A stretch of 5,820 nucleotides of DNA from positions 1-5,820 of the forward strand of contig JALHOX010000293.1 of the NCBI GenBank assembly GCA_022842805.1, written 5' to 3'. The notes below the pieces were generated by a model, which did not search any database, was not told the origin of the DNA, and worked only from the letters and a program-made list of their open reading frames with translations. This document shows, piece after piece, positions 1 through 4,872 of this stretch. Made by a program: the position numbers and the translations under genes. The number at the start of each line of letters is the position of its first letter. Within the stretch, counting starts at the first letter, position 1. This stretch comes from Phycisphaerae bacterium (GTDB lineage: Bacteria > Planctomycetota > Phycisphaerae > UBA1845 > Fen-1342).

Positions 1-80
1 GAACCCATCGTGAGCTGCGCCGCCTGCTTTCCTCACTGCGCGATCAGCCGCAGAAAATCATCGGTGCGCCAAAAAAGTAG
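1..80 (+). CDS. C-terminal end of an unidentified protein (partial)
   Basis: Reading from base 3, 25 codons run open to a TAG at 78-80 and give THRELRRLLSSLRDQPQKII followed by GAPKK. The frame has the usual GC-rich third positions (CTG, CGC, CAG, ATC), and the basic, amphipathic helical end looks like a genuine protein tail. A leucine-rich helix followed by a 'QPQ-hydrophobic-hydrophobic-G-basic' ending resembles the tails of MlaD/PqiB-type MCE lipid-transport proteins, but this is too little sequence for a family call. The stop codon lies inside the GTAG end of the REP-like hairpin that follows. The gene start is outside the window. An alternative is that this is non-coding DNA with a chance open frame. 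Confidence 0.5.
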   Translation, partial: THRELRRLLSSLRDQPQKIIGAPKK

Positions 81-168
81 GGCGGATTTCATCCGCCTCC
101 TCCGTGCGCCGGCTCGGGGGCCGTCGTCCGCTTCGACGAGACAACAAGGCGGGTGAAACCCGCCCTAC
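77..168. repeat. Inverted pair of GTAG-ended REP-like hairpins (BIME-like)
   Basis: The left unit (77-97) is GTAG, then GGCGGAT, loop TTC, ATCCGCC. The right unit (148-168) is GGCGGGT, loop GAA, ACCCGCC, then CTAC, which is the same unit inverted. Each stem is 7 perfect base pairs around a 3-base loop. The two units match at 19 of 21 positions after inversion, and the two differences are partner bases of one stem pair (A-T in one, G-C in the other), so the fold is preserved. A smaller hairpin (CGTCG 122-126 with CGACG 134-138) lies between them. A GTAG tetranucleotide plus palindrome in inverted pairs is the architecture of REP/BIME elements moved by RAYT (TnpA-REP) transposases. No transposase lies in the window. 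Confidence 0.72.
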
Positions 169-233
169 CGCCCCACCGCATCCCTCAAACACCGCATCCC
201 GCAAAGGAAAGAGGCGAGCCGCCGGCGCTCTCG

Positions 234-276
234 CGCCTGCAACTCGCCACTCTGCACTCGAAACTCGTAACCTGCC
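234..276 (-). repeat. Dispersed short repeat, copy A, directly after a stop codon
   Basis: Read on the minus strand, this begins with the base after the TAA of the reductase-like gene and runs GGCAGGTTACGAGTTTCGAG and on through TGCAGAGT. A 19-base core (249-267) is identical to the left arm of the stem-loop after frr (2039-2057). The continuation up to base 234 matches the right arm of that stem-loop with about two mismatches, but without a 7-base insertion found there. It therefore belongs to the same repeat family. It contains direct sub-repeats of the type CGAGT/GAGTTTCGAG. Its function is unknown; a 3'-end processing or termination signal or a non-autonomous mobile repeat are both possible. 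Confidence 0.7.
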
Positions 277-1182
277 TTATCGCGCCGTCGCCGTCGGCTT
301 GCCCACCGGCTGCACCGTCGCCGCCTGATAGGCCGCGATCGTCGCCGCCTTGTCATACTTGGGCGACCAGCCGAGGCCGGACAGCTTGCTCTTGTCACCG
401 CACAGACCCAGGATCGGGCCAAACGCCGTCGCGCCGGGCTTGGGACCCTTCACGCCGCCCGATGAGGCGGGCGAATTCAGCTCGCCCATCGGCGTGCGCT
501 GGCCGCAGCAGACGTTGTAGACCTCGTTGGGCTTGCCGCTATCGAGCAGTTGCACATAGGCCGCCGCCACATCGTCGACATGCAGCAGATCGACACAGCA
601 ATCGCCGCTGCCGACGTTGAAGCCCAGCGCGGGGTCGAAGGGCTGGCCGGGGCCGACGAAGCCGAAGGGCCGCGCGATCATCACGTCGACGTGATAGTCG
701 CGGAAATAGGTCTGAGCGACGGACTCCGCGGCCGACATCCACGAGCCAAAGGTCGTGTTGGGGCGGAGCGGCGAAGATTCGTTGATCGGGCTGCCGCTCG
801 GAGAGGCGTTGCCATACACCGCGGCCGAGCTGGTCATCAGCAGCCGGGCGCGGGGCACGGCCCGGCGGGCGGCGTCGAGCACGTTGGCCCAGGCGCTCGT
901 GGTCGCTTGATAGGTCTGCAGCGGCTCGGCGACGGAGTCGGCGTCGAAGTTGGTGCCCGCCAGATGAATCACCGCGTCGGGGCCGACCGAGGCGATGCAG
1001 CGCGCGACATTGATCGCATCACTGACATCACAGACCAGGGCCTTCAGCCCGGTCTTCTCAAGTTGCAGCTTCCGCGAGCGATTCCAGACGCCGGCGACGA
1101 CTTCGAAGCCCCGCTGAACGAGTTGACGCGACAGTGCAGCGCCGGGAAAGCCCTCAGCGCCCGTGACAAAGACCTTACGCAT
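277..1182 (-). CDS. Extended-SDR sugar-nucleotide reductase-like protein (RMD-like) with altered active site
   Basis: A 301-residue NAD(P)-binding protein of the extended short-chain dehydrogenase/reductase family. The Rossmann glycine motif TGAEGFPG is at residues 7-14, the strand and turn CDVSD at 51-55, VIHLAG at 71-76, the active-site serine strand MTSSAAVYG at 116-124, RPFGFVGPGQ at 171-180, LLHVDDVAAAYVQLL at 199-213 and GKPNEVYNV at 216-224. The last three segments closely resemble GDP-4-dehydro-6-deoxy-mannose reductase (RMD), and length fits that family. The YxxxK pair expected in 'TPYGxSKxxxE' reads TTFGSWMSAAE here, so Tyr is F145 and Lys is M149, and normal redox chemistry is doubtful. 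A longer frame opens 28 codons upstream, but the start at 1182 is chosen because it begins MRKVFVTG and has GGAGG six bases before it. It is divergent from frr. A sugar-nucleotide-binding or regulatory role is possible. Confidence 0.85.
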   Translation of the reverse strand: MRKVFVTGAEGFPGAALSRQLVQRGFEVVAGVWNRSRKLQLEKTGLKALVCDVSDAINVARCIASVGPDAVIHLAGTNFDADSVAEPLQTYQATTSAWANVLDAARRAVPRARLLMTSSAAVYGNASPSGSPINESSPLRPNTTFGSWMSAAESVAQTYFRDYHVDVMIARPFGFVGPGQPFDPALGFNVGSGDCCVDLLHVDDVAAAYVQLLDSGKPNEVYNVCCGQRTPMGELNSPASSGGVKGPKPGATAFGPILGLCGDKSKLSGLGWSPKYDKAATIAAYQAATVQPVGKPTATAR

Positions 1183-1189
1183 TCGCAAT

Positions 1190-1194
1190 CCTCC
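1190..1194 (-). promoter_or_regulatory. Shine-Dalgarno of the reductase-like gene
   Basis: GGAGG on the minus strand lies 6 bases before the ATG at 1180-1182. It decides in favour of this ATG over the frame-extending codon at 1264-1266, which would add 28 residues in front of the Rossmann motif. Confidence 0.8.
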
Positions 1195-1206
1195 AAACGG
1201 GACCTC

Positions 1207-1233
1207 GACCGCCTGCGGCGTCGCCGCGCGGTC
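1207..1233 (-). promoter_or_regulatory. GC-rich hairpin in the leader of the reductase-like gene
   Basis: GACCGC (1207-1212) and GCGGCG (1215-1220) pair with GCGGTC (1228-1233) and CGCCGC (1222-1227). This gives about 11 base pairs with a 2-base bulge (CT) and a 3-base loop. It lies about 13 bases upstream of the Shine-Dalgarno on the minus strand, so if transcription starts upstream it would be a leader structure next to the ribosome-binding site. In DNA this GC-rich such palindromes arise readily, so a regulatory role is only a suggestion. Confidence 0.35.
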
Positions 1234-1370
1234 GCAGACGGCAGCCGTCCAACTGCTGCGATCCACTCAACCTGCACCTTCATCGGCCCCGAGGTGGGGG
1301 TTGTTGCGTAATCGGCCCCCGCCGCACCACTTCCGCCACGGGCGATCCGCCCGCGAACCGCGGGGCGAAT

Positions 1371-1400
1371 TTGTTGAGGGAGTGCGCCGGCCCCGATATT
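1371..1400 (+). promoter_or_regulatory. Possible sigma-70-type promoter for frr
   Basis: TTGTTG (1371-1376) and GATATT (1395-1400) are separated by 18 bases. This is a moderate match to TTGACA/TATAAT (three and four of six), in one of the few AT-richer spots of the divergent intergenic region. It would give a leader of roughly 55-60 bases before the frr start. Low certainty. Confidence 0.25.
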
Positions 1401-1463
1401 GTCTGGTTTCAGACGCGGTCCGATGCGGTCGGCCGCCGGTTCCCCGCAGGAGTTGCGCCTCAG

Positions 1464-2027
1464 ATGACACTCGATCAGATCGTCAAGCAAGCGAAGGCGG
1501 CCATGGAAAAATGCCGCGAGTTTCTTACCGCCGAATTTCGCGGGGTGCGTTCCGGACGCGCCTCGACCGCGCTGGTCGACAGCATCCGTGTCGACGTCGA
1601 GAGCTACGGCTCCCAAATGGGACTCAAAGAACTCGCCAGCGTCACCATCGCCGACGGTAACACGATCGTCATCAAGCCCTTCGACGGCGGCACGCTGCGC
1701 GATATCGCCAAGGCCATCGAAAAGAGCAACATCGGCATCAACCCGCAGAACGACGGCAAAGTCGTGCGCCTGCCGGTGCCGCCGCTCTCGACCGAGCGCC
1801 GCAACCAGCTCGTCACGCAGATCAAGCAGATGGCCGAACAGCAGAAAATCGCCGTGCGAAACGTGCGCCGCGATACGAACAAGACGCTCGACGGCATGAA
1901 GAACAAGCCCCTGACCGAAGACGAAATCAAGCGCGGCCAGGACGATATTCAGAAGCTCACCGACGAGCACATCAAGAAGATCGACCAGCTCGTCGAGGAA
2001 AAGTCCAAAGAGATCATGGAGGTCTGA
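1464..2027 (+). CDS. frr: Ribosome recycling factor
   Basis: A 187-residue protein, the normal family length (about 185). RRF works in the cytoplasm with EF-G to split the post-termination ribosome into subunits. Family landmarks are all present: FRGVRSGRAS (25-34) at the end of helix 1 of the three-helix bundle; LASVTIADGNTIVIKPFD (57-74) in domain II; NDGKVVRLPVPPLSTERR (96-113), the hinge back to domain I; VRNVRRDTNK (131-140), where R135 corresponds to the essential E. coli R132; and QDDIQKLTDEHIKKIDQLVEEKSKEIMEV at the end. The frame is open further upstream, but ATG 1464 gives the canonical N-terminus and has AGGAG (1448-1452) 11 bases before it. Unlike most bacteria, pyrH and tsf are not directly upstream; the neighbour is divergent, so frr needs its own promoter. 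An imperfect stem-loop begins 11 bases after the stop. Confidence 0.98.
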   Translation: MTLDQIVKQAKAAMEKCREFLTAEFRGVRSGRASTALVDSIRVDVESYGSQMGLKELASVTIADGNTIVIKPFDGGTLRDIAKAIEKSNIGINPQNDGKVVRLPVPPLSTERRNQLVTQIKQMAEQQKIAVRNVRRDTNKTLDGMKNKPLTEDEIKRGQDDIQKLTDEHIKKIDQLVEEKSKEIMEV

Positions 2028-2030
2028 AAA

Positions 2031-2130
2031 GGCAGTTGCGAGTTTCGAGTGCAGAGTTTCGAGTGAAATACCGGGGAACAAGCGTCCTTCGCCTTCAACT
2101 CGACACTCTGCACTCTCACCTCGAAACTCG
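2031..2130 (+). repeat. Dispersed repeat copy B arranged as a long imperfect stem-loop after frr
   Basis: The left arm (2039-2067) pairs with the right arm (2094-2130): 11 perfect pairs (2039-2049 with 2120-2130), then 8 (2050-2057 with 2105-2112), 6 (2059-2064 with 2098-2103) and 3 (2065-2067 with 2094-2096). Together this is about 28 pairs interrupted by a 7-base bulge at 2113-2119, one mismatch and one single-base bulge, closed by a 26-base loop. Each arm is a copy of the repeat seen at 234-276. The element starts 3 bases after the frr stop and ends just before the Shine-Dalgarno of the next gene. It could act as a terminator or processing site for frr, although no U-tract follows, or as an attenuator for the next operon. 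Its two inverted arms also fit a tiny non-autonomous mobile repeat. Confidence 0.75.
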
Positions 2131-2138
2131 TTTTGCAT

Positions 2139-2143
2139 GGAGG
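2139..2143 (+). promoter_or_regulatory. Shine-Dalgarno of the zinc-binding protein gene
   Basis: GGAGG lies 7 bases before ATG 2151. It sets the start there and excludes the in-frame TTG at 2133, which lies upstream of this site. Confidence 0.8.
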
Positions 2144-2150
2144 CAGTTCG

Positions 2151-2744
2151 ATGTCGCTTCAGCATGAATGGCAGATCCCCCGCGGAACTCATCGCTGTGC
2201 CGTGTGCACGCACGAGTTTGAGCCCGCCGAGCACTACGTCGCCCGCATCTACGACGTCAAGGAAGGGTTGATCCGCAGCGACTACTGCATCGGCTGCGCC
2301 GAGCAGTCGGCGGCCGGGTTCATCGGCACCTGGCGCGCCCGCCGGCCCGAGCTTAGCGCCCGCCGCCAGGGCACGCTCGACCGCGCCGCGCTGCTCCAAT
2401 TCTTCCAGCATCTCACGCCCGGCCCCGAAGAAACCGAAAAGCTCCAGTTCCGCTTCGTGCTCGCGCTGCTGCTCTGGCGCCAAAAGGTCGTCCGCCTGAT
2501 CGACACCGTCAACGACGAATCCGGCGCCGAAACGTGGCAATTCGTCGAGCCGCACGCCAACGAAAACTACTCGGTCATCCGCCCGCCCCTCGCCGACGAA
2601 GAGATCGAGCGGCTCAGCACGCAGCTCGAACGCCTCATCGGCGGCGATCCGTCGGCCGATGAAACGCCCGCATCCGCGGCGACCGCGTCCGTCGTCGCCG
2701 CCCACGGCCCTGAGGTGCTGATCCCCGAGGAATCCCGTGCGTAA
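2151..2744 (+). CDS. Hypothetical Cys4 zinc-binding protein
   Basis: A 197-residue soluble protein without signal peptide or membrane segment. The N-terminal domain has two CxxC knuckles, C16/C19 (CAVC) and C46/C49 (CIGC), 26 residues apart with aromatic and acidic residues between them, as expected for a treble-clef or zinc-ribbon fold. Residues 78-120 look helical (LLQFFQHLTP, then QFRFVLALLLWRQKVVRLIDTV), followed by a short beta-type stretch (ETWQFVEPH) and a helix (ADEEIERLSTQLERLI, 148-163). The last 30 residues are Ala/Pro/Glu-rich and probably flexible. I recall proteins of this layout as common unnamed planctomycete proteins, but no function is known to me. The 3' end overlaps the lipoprotein gene by 8 bases, indicating translational coupling. 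A role in binding protein or nucleic acid is open; an enzyme is unlikely, as no catalytic motif is visible. Confidence 0.85.
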   Translation: MSLQHEWQIPRGTHRCAVCTHEFEPAEHYVARIYDVKEGLIRSDYCIGCAEQSAAGFIGTWRARRPELSARRQGTLDRAALLQFFQHLTPGPEETEKLQFRFVLALLLWRQKVVRLIDTVNDESGAETWQFVEPHANENYSVIRPPLADEEIERLSTQLERLIGGDPSADETPASAATASVVAAHGPEVLIPEESRA

Positions 2745-3798
2745 CACCGCTCCGCTCAGGTTCGTCCGTCTCGCCCTGCTCGGCCTCGTCTTGCCGCTGG
2801 CGGGCGGATGTCCCGACGGCGGCGGTGGCGGCGGAATGTCCATCAACCCGCCGCTGGCGATGGACGCCGAGTCCGCCCTGCGGCGCATCAACGACAATCT
2901 CAATCTGCTGAACGAAAAGATCGAAGCCGACACGATCGTGACCGTCCGCTTCGTCGATCGCGACGGGCAGAAGCGCCAATTCGTCGGCCACGAAGGCAAG
3001 CTGCGCTTCATGGCCCCACAGTGCCTGCGCTTCGACATTCGCGGGCTCGACCCGGTCATCGCCCAGTTCGGCTCCAACGACGACCGCTACTGGGTCTGGG
3101 TCAAGCCCGAGCTCAACACGCTCTGGTGGGGCGAGTGGAGCGACGCCGGTTTCGCCGACGATCTCGACATGCCCGTCCCGCCGCAGCGGCTGCTCGACGC
3201 GCTCATGATCCGCCCGTTGCCCACCGAGATCGACGGACGCGTGCCGCTCAACGATCGCGACGGCGCCGGCCGCAAGCTGGTCTATCGCCGCGAAGACGGC
3301 AGCATCGCCCGCGAAGTCCGCCTCGATCGCTCAGCCTCGGGCATGCCCTTCGAAATCATCGACCGCGCCGCCGACGGGCGAACCATCCTCATGATCGCGA
3401 AGCTCAAGAAATACGCCCGCATCGGACCGCGCGGGCCCTTCGTGCCTCGGGTCTATGAGGTCAGTTGGCCGCAGAATCAGGGCGAGATGGTGCTGCGGAT
3501 CAAGTCCATCCAATTCAAGCCGACCCTGCCCGACTGGTTCTGCGAGTTCCCCGAAAAATGGGGCGGCGAAACGCGCCAGCTCGGCCAAACGGGCCAACCG
3601 TCGCAGCCGCCGGGCGACCGCAACGGGCCCGATCGCGAAGAAGCGCCGGCGACCGATCAACTCCCGCCGATTTCATCCGACGCCCCGCCCGCGACCGAGG
3701 CCCCCTACCAGTCCGATGCCCCGGCCGAATCTCAGCCGCCGGCTCAGCCCCCCGAAGGCGAAGAACTCCCACCCTTGCCCGCCCCGCCCGAGCGCTAG
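2737..3798 (+). CDS. Putative lipoprotein with LolA/LolB-like fold and proline-rich tail
   Basis: A 353-residue protein starting at GTG 2737, preceded by GAGG (2727-2730) six bases upstream and overlapping the previous gene by 8 bases. Residues 1-24 are a lipoprotein signal (basic start, LALLGLVLPLAGG) ending at C25, with LAGGC as a slightly unusual lipobox (Ala at -3, Gly at -2). A Gly6 linker follows (28-33). Residues 45-265 alternate short beta-type segments: IEADTIVTVRFVDRDGQKRQ, GKLRFMAPQCLRFDIRGLD, FGSNDDRYWVWVKPELNTLWWGEW, KLVYRREDGSIAREVRLDR, MVLRIKSIQFKPTLPDWFCEF. This pattern of an antiparallel half-barrel testing 'substance carried, surface state' is typical of LolA/LolB-type lipoprotein carriers and related DUFs. 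The assignment is by pattern, not by search. Residues 283-353 are Pro/Glu-rich and disordered. It probably sits in the outer or cytoplasmic membrane facing the periplasm; Pro at +2 gives no inner-membrane retention signal of the enterobacterial kind. Confidence 0.82.
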   Translation: MRNTAPLRFVRLALLGLVLPLAGGCPDGGGGGGMSINPPLAMDAESALRRINDNLNLLNEKIEADTIVTVRFVDRDGQKRQFVGHEGKLRFMAPQCLRFDIRGLDPVIAQFGSNDDRYWVWVKPELNTLWWGEWSDAGFADDLDMPVPPQRLLDALMIRPLPTEIDGRVPLNDRDGAGRKLVYRREDGSIAREVRLDRSASGMPFEIIDRAADGRTILMIAKLKKYARIGPRGPFVPRVYEVSWPQNQGEMVLRIKSIQFKPTLPDWFCEFPEKWGGETRQLGQTGQPSQPPGDRNGPDREEAPATDQLPPISSDAPPATEAPYQSDAPAESQPPAQPPEGEELPPLPAPPER

Positions 3799-3891
3799 CG
3801 GCCGTCGCCCGCACGCCGGAAGTCCTCTCGCCCGCCGGGCAACAAAACCGCGCCGCTTCGCTTCACAAGCTCACGCCCCTGCGCCCGCCTC

Positions 3892-4461
3892 TTACGAATA
3901 CTTCGCGGGCGAGAGCGCGATGGCCGCGCCAATGCTCAGCGGCACATACAAAATCGTGATCGTCGCCTGCGCCGCCCGCGTCTTCATCGCCAGATACGCC
4001 GGCGGCAGACCGATCAGCATCGCCAGCAGCGCTCCCCAACCCGAAATGGGCGACACGCTCCAGAAGACCCAGTCCGCCACCAGCGCCAGCACGAAATAGC
4101 CGCTCAGCGCCACCAGAGACCACCGTCCGTCCCGTTCGAACGCCGCCGTCATGCTCTCATGGCCCGCCAACTCGCCCGGCGGCAAAACCAGCGCCGCCGC
4201 CACGAACAGCAGCAGGGTCAGGGTCACCAGCGTCAGGAAATAGCCCAGCGTCCACACCTTCACCAGCCCCGGCAATTCGATGATCGCCCACCAAAACTGC
4301 AGTTGCCAGACAAAGATGCAGCCCGCCCACACCAGCGGAATCCAATCGAGCCGCGAGTGGGCGCGAGACCGAAACATCGCAATCACCGACGACAGCAGCC
4401 GCGTAACCCCCAGCCCCAGGATCATGGACAGCACCGTCGTGATCCAGCGAAACGAATCCAC
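3892..4461 (-). CDS. Hypothetical integral membrane protein, about six helices
   Basis: A 189-residue, very hydrophobic protein. Likely membrane segments are at about 5-29, 40-61, 69-93, 114-134, 139-159 and 164-183. Tryptophans cluster near the interface (LVWAGCIFVWQLQFWWAIIEL, 43-63), and short basic loops (RSRAHSR, 31-37) suggest that loop 1 is cytoplasmic. It starts MDSFRWITTVLSMILGLGVTRLL, a beginning I recognise from unnamed proteobacterial membrane proteins, but no function is known to me. The start is GTG at 4459-4461, supported by a perfect AGGAGG eight bases upstream; the next in-frame ATG (residue 13) would cut the first helix. It is convergent with the lipoprotein gene, with 93 bases between stops and no clear terminator. 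Upstream lies a G-rich leader (on this strand) and the hairpin cluster. Confidence 0.85.
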   Translation of the reverse strand: MDSFRWITTVLSMILGLGVTRLLSSVIAMFRSRAHSRLDWIPLVWAGCIFVWQLQFWWAIIELPGLVKVWTLGYFLTLVTLTLLLFVAAALVLPPGELAGHESMTAAFERDGRWSLVALSGYFVLALVADWVFWSVSPISGWGALLAMLIGLPPAYLAMKTRAAQATITILYVPLSIGAAIALSPAKYS

Positions 4462-4469
4462 CTACCCAG

Positions 4470-4475
4470 CCTCCT
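4470..4475 (-). promoter_or_regulatory. Shine-Dalgarno of the membrane protein gene
   Basis: A full AGGAGG on the minus strand, 8 bases before GTG 4461. It fixes the non-ATG start. Confidence 0.85.
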
Positions 4476-4573
4476 GCCCGATCGACCGCCAACCCGACCT
4501 TCCTCAGCCGACGTCCCCCCCGGTCGACCTACCCCGGCTCCGTCGTCGAGCCGAGTTCGTTCATCCTACCGCG

Positions 4574-4604
4574 CCCCACCCCCCAGCCGCCGCCCCGCCC
4601 CCCC
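4574..4604 (-). promoter_or_regulatory. G-quadruplex-type tract upstream of the membrane protein gene
   Basis: On the minus strand there are four G runs of 7 (4598-4604), 4 (4593-4596), 6 (4579-4584) and 4 (4574-4577), separated by 1, 8 and 1 bases. The plus strand carries the matching C runs. This exceeds normal GC-rich composition and could form a G-quadruplex in the untranslated leader or in single-stranded DNA. It lies about 110 bases upstream of the GTG start on the transcribed sense strand. The whole stretch 4462-4636 is strongly C-over-G skewed on the plus strand and holds no credible gene. Confidence 0.45.
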
Positions 4605-4636
4605 GCCGCTACCGCCGCCGCCACACACCCGCTTCC

Positions 4637-4872
4637 GACCCCAACGGGGTCGAGGGCTGTAGCCACGGGTGGAGTCGACGCGCAGCGGCGACGTAACCCG
4701 TGGTCGCCGCTCGTCAGTTCCCCTCGCCCCGACGGGGCGAAGGAGACCGCATCGCCGTAGGGCAGGCCGCAGTACTCCACGCCCTGCCTTCGCTCCGGTC
4801 GGCTTTCACAGGGCGCGCTGCCATAGTGACGAGGGCGTGGTGTAGCCCGCGGAGGGTGGGCATGGCCCACCC
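4637..4872. repeat. Cluster of five intergenic hairpins, REP-like
   Basis: Five palindromes follow each other. H1 at 4637-4651: GACCCC, loop AAC, GGGGTC. H2 at 4659-4703: GTAG, then CCACGGGT (4663-4670) with ACCCGTGG (4696-4703), a 3x3 internal loop, GTCG (4674-4677) with CGAC (4689-4692), and CGC/GCG around loop GCA. H3 at 4724-4740: TCGCCCC, loop GAC, GGGGCGA. H4: CCACGCCCT (4777-4785) with AGGGCGTGG (4832-4840), enclosing competing pairs GCCCTG (4781-4786) with CAGGGC (4809-4814) and, with a GTAG-preceded partner, GGCAGG (4761-4766) with CCTGCC (4783-4788). H5 at 4854-4872: GGGTGGGC, loop ATG, GCCCACCC. No reading frame here looks coding. I interpret this as a composite of dispersed intergenic repeats. 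Confidence 0.7.

Noticed and set aside
550..1311. A 253-codon plus-strand frame opposite the reductase-like gene
   Set aside because: It is antisense to a clear SDR protein, and its translation is rich in Arg, Gly and Ala without domain features.
1044..3077. A very long open frame on the minus strand (677 codons)
   Set aside because: It runs antisense across frr, the repeat stem-loop and the zinc-protein/lipoprotein genes, has low-complexity GC-rich translation and no recognisable domain. It is a frame shadow typical of high-GC DNA.
3830..3840. GCCC-GCC-GGGC hairpin between the convergent genes as a terminator
   Set aside because: Only 4 base pairs and no T-tract on either strand; such short palindromes are expected by chance here.
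4159..4662. Plus-strand frames through the membrane protein and the C-rich tract
   Set aside because: Their translations are Pro/Arg/Gln-rich and lie opposite a hydrophobic protein with a perfect Shine-Dalgarno.
4529..4870. Minus-strand frame across the hairpin cluster
   Set aside because: It follows the palindromes rather than a codon pattern, is Gly/Arg-rich with no domain, and its start lies inside hairpin H5.
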